DNA of 64,000 nucleotides, taken from the NCBI GenBank assembly GCA_040387375.1, contig JAZKDW010000041.1, positions 62,001 to 126,000 on the forward strand, given 5' to 3'. The notes below the pieces were generated by a model that worked only from the letters and a program-made list of their open reading frames with translations, was not told the origin of the DNA and did not search any database. The position numbers were made by a program, and so were the translations under genes. The stretch comes from JAZKDW01 sp040387375 (GTDB lineage Bacteria > Pseudomonadota > Gammaproteobacteria > Burkholderiales > Burkholderiaceae_D). Numbering within the stretch: position 1 is the stretch's first letter; each line of letters starts with the position of its first letter. This document shows positions 26,602-36,541 of the stretch, piece by piece.

Positions 26602-27349
26602 AGTCCTGCAGGTAAACAACCTTGTCAAAAGGTTTGGCGGACTAACCGCAACAGATAACCTCAATTTCTCTCTACGGGAAGGCGAAATACATGCGGTGAT
26701 TGGTCCAAATGGAGCGGGCAAGACAACATTTATCCATCAATTGGCGGGTGAAATCGCTCCCACTGCCGGCTCCATAGTTCTAGAGGGGCAAGAGATTACG
26801 AGATTGCCTGTGCATAAACGAGCGTTGGCAGGCATAGGCAGGTCTTACCAGATCAGTTCGGTCTTCAAAAATTACACAGTACTTCAGAACGTCATGCTTG
26901 CCGTCCAGGCAGCGCAGGGTTCCAGCTTCAAGTTCTGGAAGCCTGTGATGTCTGACAAACAGCTGTTTGAACCAGCAAATGCAATTTTGGATAAGACTGA
27001 CTTATTGCGTGAGGCCAATGTCCTGGTCGGGAACCTTGCTCACGGGGTAATGCGTCAGCTTGAAATAGCCATGGTACTTGCCATGCAACCGCGTGTTCTG
27101 CTGCTTGATGAGCCCATGGCGGGCATGAGTCACAGCGAATCTGGCGATATCGTAAAGCTGCTTGCCACGCTGAAGGGCAAGTACAGCATTGTTCTGATCG
27201 AGCACGATATGGATGCTGTTTTTGCCTTGGCGGATCGCATTTCCGTTCTTGTTTATGGACGCGTCATAGCTTGTGGCACACCCGCAGAAATTCGTGGCTC
27301 CAAAGAGGTAAGGGAAGCCTATTTGGGAGATGACCATGAATCCGATTAA
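26594..27349 (+). CDS. ABC importer ATPase, LivG-like
   Basis: A 251-residue ATP-binding subunit. Walker A is GPNGAGKTTF, the signature region reads NLAHGVMRQLEIAM (an AHGVMR form of the usual LSGG, common in this family's LivG), and Walker B is LLLDEPMAGMS with a downstream switch His in LIEHDMD. The start is the GTG at 26594 after GGAAAGGG, inside the LivM gene; the open frame to 26417 is antisense-free overlap, not coding. Confidence 0.9.
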   Translation: MREVLQVNNLVKRFGGLTATDNLNFSLREGEIHAVIGPNGAGKTTFIHQLAGEIAPTAGSIVLEGQEITRLPVHKRALAGIGRSYQISSVFKNYTVLQNVMLAVQAAQGSSFKFWKPVMSDKQLFEPANAILDKTDLLREANVLVGNLAHGVMRQLEIAMVLAMQPRVLLLDEPMAGMSHSESGDIVKLLATLKGKYSIVLIEHDMDAVFALADRISVLVYGRVIACGTPAEIRGSKEVREAYLGDDHESD

Positions 27350-28082
27350 CGACACGGTAGTGGGACCTTCGTCCTTGCCGATCCTCGATGTGAGAGACGT
27401 ACAAACTTCTTATGGGAGTATTCAGGCGCTTTTTGGCATCGATATCCAGATATACCCCGGTGAATGCATCACTCTGCTGGGCCGAAATGGCATGGGCAAG
27501 TCCACCACAGTCAAATCAATCATGGGGATGCAATCTTGTAAATCTGGAGTCATTAAATTCTTCGGCGAAGACATCAGTGCCATGAAGTCTTACAAGGTAG
27601 CCCAGGCCGGCATAGGTCTGGTGCCAGAGGGACGGCGTATCTTCCCAAATCTCTCTGTGCGTGAAAACCTCGTGGCGACTGCGCACGCCGGTTCATCGAC
27701 TGGGCCTAAATGGAAGCTGGATGAGATTTATTCATTGTTCCCGAGACTGAGGGAGCGGGAAAAGAACCTGGGTTGCAACCTGTCTGGTGGAGAGCAGCAG
27801 ATGCTTGCAATCGGACGTGCGCTCATGACAAATCCGCGCCTGCTGATCCTGGATGAAGCGACAGAAGGACTTGCTCCCCTTGTCAGGGAAGAGATTTGGG
27901 CATGCCTGTTGAAGATCAAAAGTCTTGGCATCGCACTCATTGTTATTGATAAGAACTTGAGGCCGTTGCTGAAGCTGGCGGACCGGCACTACGTTTTTGA
28001 AAAGGGGCGCGTGGTATGGAGCGGAAATTCCACTGAGCTTAAAGCAAGTCCCGAACTTGTTGAAAAATATATCGGGATGTAA
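27336..28082 (+). CDS. ABC importer ATPase, LivF-like
   Basis: A 248-residue second ATPase subunit. Walker A is GRNGMGKSTTV, signature NLSGGEQQMLAIGRAL and Walker B LLILDEATEGLAP. After the Walker B Glu-equivalent, the H-loop position reads VIDKNLRPL, with Lys where many LivF proteins have Gln or His. I prefer the ATG at 27336, seven bases after GGGAG; another ATG at 27330 is too close to that site. It overlaps the LivG gene by 14 bp. Confidence 0.9.
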   Translation: MNPINDTVVGPSSLPILDVRDVQTSYGSIQALFGIDIQIYPGECITLLGRNGMGKSTTVKSIMGMQSCKSGVIKFFGEDISAMKSYKVAQAGIGLVPEGRRIFPNLSVRENLVATAHAGSSTGPKWKLDEIYSLFPRLREREKNLGCNLSGGEQQMLAIGRALMTNPRLLILDEATEGLAPLVREEIWACLLKIKSLGIALIVIDKNLRPLLKLADRHYVFEKGRVVWSGNSTELKASPELVEKYIGM

Positions 28083-28106
28083 ATCCCTTGATGTGAAGGA
28101 ATCGGA

Positions 28107-29333
28107 ATGAAAGATATCGTCGTATTGGGTGGAGGTTTCGGAGGTCTGTGGAGTGCTTTGGGTGCTGCACGAAAACTGGAACAGTTGGGGTTGAGCGCCG
28201 AAGACGCGCAAATTACCTTGATTGAACGCAATGACTACCACTCCATCAGGGTGCGCAATTACGAAGAAGATCTGGACTCCTATATCGTCGAACTGGACAA
28301 GGTACTCAAACCTGCAGGTGTGAATCGTCTCCGGGGTGAAGTGGTGGATGTAGATTTTTCAGCACAGCTGGTTCATGTGCAGACTGCTGACGGATTGCGG
28401 AAGGTGCCTTATGATAAGTTGGTCTACGCTTTGGGCAGCAAGCTGTTTAGGCCGGAAATTCCAGGTCTTGAGGATTTTTCTTTCGATGTTGATACCTATC
28501 AGGCCGCAAAGAAGCTGAAAAAACATCTGGCAGATCTTGCACTTGCCGAGGCCCGTCCTGGAAGCGATACAGTACTGGTCATCGGCGCCGGCCTGACCGG
28601 GATCGAAACGGCAGCAGAGATGCCCGCACGATTGCGTGAGTTCTGGAAAAAAAGAGATCAAAAAAACCGTCGTGTCATATTGGCAGATGTCGCACCGGTG
28701 ATCGGGTCAGATATGGGGCAAGAAGCACAGGCCGTAATTGCAGAAGCTTTGCAGGCACTCAATGTCGAAATGTTTCCCGGCATCAAGGTCACATCGGTTG
28801 ACGTCAGGGGTGTTACCCTGGCTGACGGGAGTCGGCTTGAAGCTGCAACTGTCATTTGGTGCGCAGGCATGCGTACCAATGCCTTGTCCAAAATTTTTCC
28901 TGTCAACAAAGACCGTTTTGGACGTGTAGAAGTTGATGAATTCATGCGTATCAAGGGCATGAACAATATATATGCTGTTGGCGACGCTGCATCGGCGTTG
29001 CTGGATGAAACGCACACCTCAGTGATGTCCTGCCAGCATGGGCGACCTATGGGAAGGTTCGCTGGGCACAATGTCGTAGCCGAACTGTTCGATCAACCTT
29101 TGCTACCCCTGAAAATTGACTGGTATACGACGATCCTCGACCTAGGCGAATGGGGGGCTGTGTACACCACTGGTTGGGACAGAAAAGTTGTATCTATTAA
29201 AGACGAAGCGAAATTGACTAAACGGACCATCAATGGGCAACGTATTTATCCGCCACAGAGTGGTGACCGTGAAGAGATCCTGAGCGCGGCAGCTCCAGTA
29301 ATTCAAGCACCTCCAAAGATATACCGTCACTAA
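28107..29333 (+). CDS. NDH-2-like NAD(P)/FAD oxidoreductase
   Basis: A 408-residue two-dinucleotide-fold flavoprotein resembling type II NADH dehydrogenase. The FAD motif is VVLGGGFGGLWSA at the N-terminus, the NAD(P) motif is VLVIGAGLTGIETA near 155, and the second FAD motif is NNIYAVGDAA near 290. No TM segment or strong C-terminal amphipathic helix is obvious, so membrane quinone reduction is not assured. It follows LivF by 24 bp with an AAGGA site, the last gene of the island operon. A link between the imported solute and this redox enzyme is suggested only by synteny. Confidence 0.82.
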   Translation: MKDIVVLGGGFGGLWSALGAARKLEQLGLSAEDAQITLIERNDYHSIRVRNYEEDLDSYIVELDKVLKPAGVNRLRGEVVDVDFSAQLVHVQTADGLRKVPYDKLVYALGSKLFRPEIPGLEDFSFDVDTYQAAKKLKKHLADLALAEARPGSDTVLVIGAGLTGIETAAEMPARLREFWKKRDQKNRRVILADVAPVIGSDMGQEAQAVIAEALQALNVEMFPGIKVTSVDVRGVTLADGSRLEAATVIWCAGMRTNALSKIFPVNKDRFGRVEVDEFMRIKGMNNIYAVGDAASALLDETHTSVMSCQHGRPMGRFAGHNVVAELFDQPLLPLKIDWYTTILDLGEWGAVYTTGWDRKVVSIKDEAKLTKRTINGQRIYPPQSGDREEILSAAAPVIQAPPKIYRH

Positions 29334-29373
29334 AGTATGGGTCGCGTTAGTCGCTGATACGGATTTCACTGCA

Positions 29374-29410
29374 GCTTCCCCGCTACTTGCCGCGGTATTC
29401 GCCCGATCTC
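29374..29410 (+). mobile_element. IS630 transposase scrap, right island edge
   Basis: A short frame reads PRYLPRYSPDL, close to the LLYLPPYSPDL core of IS630 transposases and to the left remnant. The 15 bases tattcgcccgatctc at 29396-29410 are identical to 22781-22795 in that remnant. It lies between the flavoprotein stop and the glnE stop. It is short, so a chance match cannot be fully excluded. Confidence 0.5.
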
Positions 29411-29453
29411 AGGCAAACATATCTGCAACTTGCAGGATGGAGCAGCCCATGTT

Positions 29454-32192
29454 TCAGGATTGCTGACCAAAAATTGCCGCCCAAAGCCGTTTCACACTGT
29501 CGATTTCCTGCGCGATTCCTTCGGCTTCAACCCGCGCCCGCTCTTCTCCTTGCAAGCGTATCTGGTGTTGCAGCCTGCGAAACGTCCGGTAGGCATGTGC
29601 CACTTTGCCTGCCAGTTGCGGGTCGATCAGCCCCAGCTCGCCGCTCAGATTCAATAGCGCGATATTGCCAATATCCCCGGTCAGTTGCGGATATTGCGGC
29701 GCGTGGTTGAGCACCAGGAACTGCACGATGAATTCGATATCGATCATGCCGCCGGCATCATGCTTGAGGTCGAACAGCGTGGTCCGGTTCGGATGCGCGT
29801 CATGCATTTTCTGACGCATCGAACCAATTTCCCGCTTCACCTGCGCGGTGTCCCGCGGCTGGCGCAACACGGTTTCCCGCAGCGCCTCAAAGCGCGTGCC
29901 GATCGCCGCGTCGCCGGCGCAAAAACGCGCGCGTGTCAGAGCCTGGTGTTCCCACAGCCATGCCGACCCGGCCTGATACTTTTCAAAGGAAGCGAAGGAC
30001 GACACCAGCAAACCGCTGGCGCCATCCGGGCGCAATGCGGTATCGATGTCGAACAGGTTGCCGGCTGGCGTATGGCTGGTCATCCAGGTGATGAAACGCT
30101 GCGCCAGCTTCGCATAATTCATGGGCGCATCGGGGTGGTCGTCATCGTATAGGAAAATGACGTCGAGGTCGGACGCATACCCGAGTTCCTTGCCGCCGAG
30201 CTTGCCGTAAGCGATCACGGCAAAATTCGGAATGTCCTGGTGCCGGGTCGATATCGTTTGCCACGCCGCCTGCAAGGTGGCGGCAACCAGGATGTCGGCC
30301 AGCGAGGTCAGATGATCCGCGAGCCGTTCGACACTCAGGTCGCCTTCCAGATCCTGCGCGAGCAAACGCAATAACTGGGCATGATGCAGTTCGCGCAGCA
30401 CGTCCATCTGGCGTTCCGTATCGCCGGGTATCGCATCGAGTTCACGTTTGCAGTCGGCCGCGAAAGCCGCCCAGTCGGGCGCTGTTTTAACGGTGTTGGC
30501 GTCCAATAATTCATCGAGCAATAACGGATGCCGCGTCAGGTATTTCGCCGCCCAGTCGCTGGCGCTCATCATGCGAATCACACGCCCCAGCGCAGGCGGG
30601 TATTCGGTCAGCAGCGCGAGGTAGGAGGCGCGGCGTGCGATCGTTTCGAAAAAATCGAGCAAACGCCCCAGCGTCGCCGAGCGCGCCTTGGGAACAGAGG
30701 CAATGATCGGCAACGCACTGTTGACCAGCGCAATCAGCTGGTTGCGGCTGGTTTCCGGCAGCGATTGCAGTCGTGATGATTGCCAGGTCGTGAGAAGCCG
30801 CTTCGCCGCCGCAGGCGCGTCATCAAAACCGAGCGTGGTCAGATGTGCCGTGACGGTTTCCAGATTGTCCACATCCGACAGCACGGCAGCGACGTCAGCC
30901 TCGTCAAGTGTCCGGTCAGGGGACGATTTCCCGTTCTTTTTGTCGTTGAAGATGGCGTCGAATTGGGCCGCCACCAGGGAACGTCGCGATTCAAGTGCGG
31001 CCAGCAGCGCGGGCACATCGGAAAATCCCATCATGTTCGCCACTGTCTGGCGATCGGCGTCATTTGCGGGCAGCGTGTGGGTTTGCGCGTCGTCCAGGTA
31101 TTGCAGCCGGTGTTCGAGATTGCGCAGGAATGTATACGCTTCAAGCAGTTGCGCGACCACCTCTGGACTGAGCAGGTTCTTTTCCGCCAGGGTGTGCAGC
31201 GTGGATCTGGTCGAGCGGTCACGCAGCGCCGCATCGCGTCCGCCACGAATCAGCTGGAATACCTGCGCCAGAAATTCGATCTCCCGAATCCCGCCACGCC
31301 CGAGCTTGACGTTGTTGCTGCGGTCCGGATGACGCGTTTCCTGGCGCGCTACTTCGGCGCGAATCTGCGCGTGCATGCTGCGCATTGCATCGATCGAACC
31401 GAAGTCCAGATAACGCCGGTAGACAAATGGATGCACGATGTTTTCCAGCGCCGCGATATCCGCCGCGGCGCCGGTCACCGCACGCGCCTTGACCCATGCA
31501 TAACGCTCCCACTCGCGGCCCTGGACAATCAGATATTCTTCGACCATGCCAAAGCTGGCGACCAGCGGGCCCGACCCGCCATTCGGCCTTAATGCCATGT
31601 CGACGCGGAAAGTGAATCCATCCTCGGTGATCGCCGACAGGGCCGCGATCAGTTTTTTCCCGAGCCGGGTAAAAAATTCATGATTGGACAAGCAGCGCTG
31701 GTCCGGTGACGAGGCCTGCGTTTCGCCATCTTCCGGATAGACGAAGATGAGGTCGATGTCGGAAGACACGTTGAGTTCGCCGCCGCCGAGCTTGCCCATG
31801 CCGAGAACGATCATTTCCTGGCGGGCGTCTGACTCTTCACCGATCGGTGTGCCGTGGATGGCGATGGTTTCGGCGGTCAGTGCGGCAAGATGGGTCTGAA
31901 TCGCAAAATCGGCAAATGCCGACATGGTATCGACGACCTCGGCGAGGTCGGCGCGTCCCTCCAGATCGCGTGTGATCAGCGTCGCAATGACCAGATTGCG
32001 CAGGCGTCGCATGGCAGCGGGCAAGGCGTGTCCCGCAGCTGTTTCATTTTGTAATACTTCAGCAAAAACAGTGCGGCTCAGCGATAATCGCGCAAGGTCC
32101 GTCACCATGTCGGCGCGGCCGGCTTCCGCATTAATCCAGCGCAAGCAGAACCGCGAAGCAAGGTTGCCGGTCAAATGGGTGTTGGTTGTCAT
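29454..32192 (-). CDS. glnE: Glutamine synthetase adenylyltransferase/adenylyl-removing enzyme
   Basis: A 912-residue bifunctional enzyme that adenylylates and deadenylylates glutamine synthetase under PII control. Two nucleotidyltransferase halves are visible: MGKLGGGELNVSSDIDLIFVY near 150-170 and YGKLGGKELGYASDLDVIFLY near 670-690, each followed by a helical GlnD-like region. Length is as expected. It is divergent from yhdP, with 154 bp between them that show no clear promoter. Its 3' end faces the right edge of the island. Confidence 0.96.
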   Translation of the reverse strand: MTTNTHLTGNLASRFCLRWINAEAGRADMVTDLARLSLSRTVFAEVLQNETAAGHALPAAMRRLRNLVIATLITRDLEGRADLAEVVDTMSAFADFAIQTHLAALTAETIAIHGTPIGEESDARQEMIVLGMGKLGGGELNVSSDIDLIFVYPEDGETQASSPDQRCLSNHEFFTRLGKKLIAALSAITEDGFTFRVDMALRPNGGSGPLVASFGMVEEYLIVQGREWERYAWVKARAVTGAAADIAALENIVHPFVYRRYLDFGSIDAMRSMHAQIRAEVARQETRHPDRSNNVKLGRGGIREIEFLAQVFQLIRGGRDAALRDRSTRSTLHTLAEKNLLSPEVVAQLLEAYTFLRNLEHRLQYLDDAQTHTLPANDADRQTVANMMGFSDVPALLAALESRRSLVAAQFDAIFNDKKNGKSSPDRTLDEADVAAVLSDVDNLETVTAHLTTLGFDDAPAAAKRLLTTWQSSRLQSLPETSRNQLIALVNSALPIIASVPKARSATLGRLLDFFETIARRASYLALLTEYPPALGRVIRMMSASDWAAKYLTRHPLLLDELLDANTVKTAPDWAAFAADCKRELDAIPGDTERQMDVLRELHHAQLLRLLAQDLEGDLSVERLADHLTSLADILVAATLQAAWQTISTRHQDIPNFAVIAYGKLGGKELGYASDLDVIFLYDDDHPDAPMNYAKLAQRFITWMTSHTPAGNLFDIDTALRPDGASGLLVSSFASFEKYQAGSAWLWEHQALTRARFCAGDAAIGTRFEALRETVLRQPRDTAQVKREIGSMRQKMHDAHPNRTTLFDLKHDAGGMIDIEFIVQFLVLNHAPQYPQLTGDIGNIALLNLSGELGLIDPQLAGKVAHAYRTFRRLQHQIRLQGEERARVEAEGIAQEIDSVKRLWAAIFGQQS

Positions 32193-32346
32193 AAACAGAA
32201 GAGAAGCACGAGGGGATGATGCATTCTAAGTGGTTTTAGACATTCCCGGCATCATGCTGACGCGTTCCATGCGAATATGGCAAGCGGGTCGCATCCGCCG
32301 CGCATGCATTTTCATTCACCAGGCGTTTCATTTACCCCACTGATTG

Positions 32347-35300
32347 ATGTCCATTGACCAATACAGCTTAGGCCGGGCAGGAGCACAGGTAGCAGCGTTT
32401 TGGCGCGCAACCCTGAATGGCTATCGTGTACTCAATAACCTGACGCATCACACGCTTGGCATGTTGATGACCTTGATCGTGGTCGTCTATTTCCTGTTCT
32501 GCGGATTATTCCTGACCTTGCGCTACGTGGTGCTGCCTAACATCGACATGTACAAGGCGGAGGTTGAACAACTGGCGACCCGGGCGATCGGCCGGCCCGT
32601 CTCGATCGGGACGATCCATGCGTCCTGGCGTGCATTAAATCCCCATTTATCCCTTAATAACGTTGTCATTCGAAACAAGGAGGGCGAGCCGGCGCTCAGC
32701 CTGCCGCAAGTATCGGCGACCTTGTCATGGTGGTCGGTGGTTGTCGCCGATCTGCGCCTGCACACGCTGGAGGTCAGCCGCCCCGACCTGGATATCGAGC
32801 GCGATAAAGACGGCAAGTTTTTCGTGGCCGGCATCCTGCTTGATTCCGGAAAAAATACCGATGGCAAAGGGCTCGACTGGGTGCTGTCGCAACGGGAAAT
32901 TGTCGTCCGGGATGGATGGATACGCTGGAATGACGATAAACGCGGTGCACCCGAGCTGGTGCTGAACGGCGTGAATTTCGTATTGCATAATCGCTGGCGG
33001 CGTCATCAGATGGGATTGCGGGCAATACCGCCGGCGGAATTTGCGGCGCCGATTGATGTGCGCGCCGATTTTCATCATCCGGCCTTTTCTCAAAAAATTT
33101 CCGATTTCACGCAATGGACCGGCGCCATGTACGCTGACTGGCGGCAGTCGGATCTGGCGGTCTGGAAAACGTACTTCGATTATCCGGTCGAAGTCCAGCA
33201 AGGCAAGGGATCGGTGCGTGCATGGCTGGAATTCGATCGCGCGAAAATAACCGACTTCACGGCCGATCTTACCTTGTCGAATGTGTCCACACGATTGCGC
33301 AAGGATCTCCAGCTGTTGAACCTTGTCCATGTCAATGGACGCGTGTCGGCGCGTGCGGACTTTGCCAGGGCCAAGGAGGATGAATCGAATTCCGGGATCC
33401 CGAGTCATGCGATCGAGTTGACGGATTTTTCGCTGGAGACCACCGATGGCCTGAAGCTGCCGACGACCACGATCAGTGAAACCTACGTCGCTGCGACACC
33501 GACAGAACTGGAAACGACCGAGATAAAAGCGAGCGCTCTCGATTTGCACACGCTGGCTGATTTCATCGAGCATTTGCCCTTGACCGCTGTCCAGCATAAG
33601 TTGCTGGCCGACTTTTCTCCGCGCGGGCTGTTGAAGAATTTTGCCGCCCGATGGAAGGGGCCTTATCCAGGCATGTCCGCATATGACGTCAAAGGAGACT
33701 TCACCGGATTGAGCATGAACGCCCAGGCGCCGCGTCCGGCGCAGGCGAAGAACGGGATGGCGCCGGCGCAAGCGGCGGCGCCTGGCGTGCCTGGATTCGA
33801 GAACCTCAGCGGAAGTGTCGCCGCAAGCGACAAGGGCGGCACAATCAGCCTCGCCTCGGATAAATTGACCTTGCGTGTGCCGGGGTATCTGGCCGATCCG
33901 GTCCTGCCTTTCGATCAACTGAACATGCGTGCCAAATGGGACTTGCAGGACAAGAAAAATCTGCTTGTGCAGATTGACAGCATGGACTTTGCCCGCGAGG
34001 GCCTGGTGGGTTCGCTGTCAGGCAAACATTCGAGAGTGCTGGGCGCGCCGGGGGACAAAGCACGCGACACCATCGACTTGTCGGCGAAAATCCTTGAACT
34101 GGATGTCAAGACGATCGCCCGTTATTTACCGCTCAATACGCCCGACAGCTTGCGCGACTGGCTGACTGGGGCGCTGAAAGAGGGGCGGGCACGAGATGTC
34201 GCACTTCTCATCAAAGGCGATCTTGCGCAATTTCCATTCCGTTCCGTGCGTGTTGGGGATAATCCTGCGGGCGTGTTTTCAGTCGCCGGCAAGATCGACA
34301 ATGGCAGGCTGAATTTTGCGCCTGGCCATTTTGCAAAAGACGGCAAGATACCTTTATGGCCCGTGATCGAGGAAATCAAGGGCAGTATCACTCTCGATCG
34401 GACCCGTCTGGAAATCAAGGGTGAAAGCGCCAAAATCTCTGGAGTGGCATTGTCAAATGTAACGACGACCATTCCGGATCTGCTGAGCACGGATCGCCTT
34501 GTGGACATCGCCGGCAACGCCAGCGGCGCGCTGCAGGATTTCGTGCGTTTCACCAATGACAGTCCGGTGGCGGAATCGATTGGCCATTTTACCGATGACA
34601 CTAAAGCCAGCGGCAATGCAAGGCTGGCGCTGAAACTGCAATTGCCCCTCGCGCGCCTACCGGACACCAAGGTACAGGGGACACTCCAGTTTGCCAATAA
34701 TGACGTTACGCTGCAGCCTGACATTCCGCCACTGATGCAAACCGGCGGCGAGCTGAAATTTTTTGAAAAAGGGTTCAGCCTGAACCAGATCAAGGCAAAT
34801 TTCCTGGGTGGGCCGGTAACCGTTTCCGGCGGAACCGAGCGGGATGGCACGACCATGATCAAGGCCGATGGCAGCGTCACCTCGGAGGGGCTGCAGAAAA
34901 CATTTCCGACGCCGGCGATCAAGCGCCTGTTTCAGCAAGTCACGGGCGGCACCCGGTATACCGCATCGATCAATATAAGGAACAAGCGTCCCGAGATCAT
35001 TGTTGAATCCGCCCTGCAGGGAATTACACTGAATTTTCCGGCGCCGCTGCGCAAGGCGGCCACCGAAAGCCTGCCACTGAAATTCGAACTGGCCAGCGTT
35101 GCATCGAATGATGCATCATTGCTGCGCGATGAAATGAAGCTGGCACTGGGGACTGCGATCGCCGCACGCTATTCACGTCAAAAAAACGCAGGGAAAAATG
35201 CTGAATGGACAGTGGTGCGGGGAGGCATCGGCGTCAATGTGCCGGCACCCCAGCCGGACAGCGGTGTAATTGCCAATGTGAGTCTGAAGTCACTCAACAT

Positions 35301-36531
35301 CGATGCGTGGCGCAACAGCGTCTCAACGATTGTCGGCAATGACAAACCGGCAGACACCGGACCGGCGTCGAACGGGCTCGGCATTGCGCAATATATCGAG
35401 CCGGAAGTTCTTGCCGCCCGCGCGACCGAACTCATCATCATGGGCAAGAAGCTGGATAACGTTGTGGTCGGCGCCTCGCATCAGGGTAGCGTTTGGCAGG
35501 CCAACATCGATTCCGAACAGGCATCCGGCCATGTGATGTGGAACGAATCCCGGTCAGGGCGCGGCCTGGGACGTGTGACTGCCCGCCTGGCGTCGCTCAT
35601 CATTCCGCAATCGGAAGTAACCGGCGTCAGCGATCTGCTGGAAGGGAAAAACGAATCAACGCAAATTCCCGGTCTGGATATCGTTGCAGAGAATTTCGAA
35701 CTGTTCGGCAAGCGCCTGGGACAACTGGAACTGATTGCCAATAATGCGCCGGGTTCCGGCGGGCGGGAATGGCGCATTAGCAAACTGTCGCTGGTGAATG
35801 ACGATGCCGCGCTCAAGGCTTCCGGAAAGTGGATTACGCGCGAAGGTGTCAGCGTGTCCAGCCTGACTTACGGGCTAGATATCAGCAATGCCGGGAAATT
35901 GCTGGAACGGTTTGGTTTTGCCGGCGTGCTGCGCGGCGGCAAAGGCAAAATGGATGGCGAGGTGACCTGGAACGGCTTGCCTTTTTCGATTGATATTCCG
36001 AGCCTGTCGGGGCAGTTGAATCTGGATATCGCGGCCGGGCAATTCCTCAAGGTGGACCCGGGTGCGGCCAAGCTATTGGGTGTCCTGAGCCTGCAATCCC
36101 TGCCGCGCCGGCTCACGCTCGATTTCCGCGACGTGTTTTCGGAAGGTTTTGCATTTGATGGCATCGTCGGTACGGCGTCGATTGCGGATGGCATCATCAA
36201 GACCGACAATTTCAAGATGCGCAGCGTGAATGCAGTGGTGGTGATGGATGGTTCGGCGAATATCGCCAGGGAATCCCAGAACCTGCGTGTGGTCGTCATT
36301 CCTGAAATCAATGTAGGCGCCGCATCGGTCGTATATGGACTGATCGTCAACCCGGTCATTGGCCTAGGGTCGTTCCTGGCACAATTATTCCTGCGCGATC
36401 CCCTGATGCGCGCATTCACTGTCGAATACCAAATCACAGGTCCGTGGAAAGACCCTGTCATTACCAAGCTCGGAAGTAAAACCGGCACTGTTCCGAATGC
36501 TTCAGGTGATCCTGTGAGTTCGTTGAAATGA
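32347..36531 (+). CDS. yhdP: YhdP-family AsmA-like inner-membrane protein
   Basis: A 1394-residue giant of the YhdP/AsmA-like family (DUF3971 plus C-terminal AsmA region). One N-terminal TM segment (about 32-60, LMTLIVVVYFLFCGLFLTL) anchors a very long periplasmic beta-rich groove. E. coli YhdP, TamB and YdbH move phospholipid between inner and outer membrane. A TTG at 32344 precedes the ATG at 32347. The next gene, a nitrilase-family enzyme, starts 10 bp on, and the glnE/yhdP/nit/tldD order is common in betaproteobacteria. Confidence 0.9.
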   Translation: MSIDQYSLGRAGAQVAAFWRATLNGYRVLNNLTHHTLGMLMTLIVVVYFLFCGLFLTLRYVVLPNIDMYKAEVEQLATRAIGRPVSIGTIHASWRALNPHLSLNNVVIRNKEGEPALSLPQVSATLSWWSVVVADLRLHTLEVSRPDLDIERDKDGKFFVAGILLDSGKNTDGKGLDWVLSQREIVVRDGWIRWNDDKRGAPELVLNGVNFVLHNRWRRHQMGLRAIPPAEFAAPIDVRADFHHPAFSQKISDFTQWTGAMYADWRQSDLAVWKTYFDYPVEVQQGKGSVRAWLEFDRAKITDFTADLTLSNVSTRLRKDLQLLNLVHVNGRVSARADFARAKEDESNSGIPSHAIELTDFSLETTDGLKLPTTTISETYVAATPTELETTEIKASALDLHTLADFIEHLPLTAVQHKLLADFSPRGLLKNFAARWKGPYPGMSAYDVKGDFTGLSMNAQAPRPAQAKNGMAPAQAAAPGVPGFENLSGSVAASDKGGTISLASDKLTLRVPGYLADPVLPFDQLNMRAKWDLQDKKNLLVQIDSMDFAREGLVGSLSGKHSRVLGAPGDKARDTIDLSAKILELDVKTIARYLPLNTPDSLRDWLTGALKEGRARDVALLIKGDLAQFPFRSVRVGDNPAGVFSVAGKIDNGRLNFAPGHFAKDGKIPLWPVIEEIKGSITLDRTRLEIKGESAKISGVALSNVTTTIPDLLSTDRLVDIAGNASGALQDFVRFTNDSPVAESIGHFTDDTKASGNARLALKLQLPLARLPDTKVQGTLQFANNDVTLQPDIPPLMQTGGELKFFEKGFSLNQIKANFLGGPVTVSGGTERDGTTMIKADGSVTSEGLQKTFPTPAIKRLFQQVTGGTRYTASINIRNKRPEIIVESALQGITLNFPAPLRKAATESLPLKFELASVASNDASLLRDEMKLALGTAIAARYSRQKNAGKNAEWTVVRGGIGVNVPAPQPDSGVIANVSLKSLNIDAWRNSVSTIVGNDKPADTGPASNGLGIAQYIEPEVLAARATELIIMGKKLDNVVVGASHQGSVWQANIDSEQASGHVMWNESRSGRGLGRVTARLASLIIPQSEVTGVSDLLEGKNESTQIPGLDIVAENFELFGKRLGQLELIANNAPGSGGREWRISKLSLVNDDAALKASGKWITREGVSVSSLTYGLDISNAGKLLERFGFAGVLRGGKGKMDGEVTWNGLPFSIDIPSLSGQLNLDIAAGQFLKVDPGAAKLLGVLSLQSLPRRLTLDFRDVFSEGFAFDGIVGTASIADGIIKTDNFKMRSVNAVVVMDGSANIARESQNLRVVVIPEINVGAASVVYGLIVNPVIGLGSFLAQLFLRDPLMRAFTVEYQITGPWKDPVITKLGSKTGTVPNASGDPVSSLK

Positions 36532-36541
36532 AAGGACAAAC

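Larger units (their letters stand above)
22318..29453. mobile_element. Probable acquired island between gap and glnE
   Basis: A 7.1-kb stretch between two core genes, bounded on the left by a degraded IS630-family transposase (22444-22865) and on the right by a short scrap of the same kind of gene (29374-29410). It holds an Rrf2 regulator, a branched-chain-type ABC importer and an NDH-2-like flavoprotein. Its genes use more A/T-ending codons than their neighbours, judged by eye. No integrase, tRNA or direct repeats were found, so the mode of entry (IS-mediated or homologous exchange) is inference. Confidence 0.55.

Noticed and set aside
29454..32192. Including glnE in the acquired island
   Set aside because: It is a complete core gene with normal codon use, in its usual place beside yhdP; the island ends before its stop codon.
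32725..33918. A 397-codon minus-strand frame
   Set aside because: Antisense to yhdP, without signal, domain or ribosome site.
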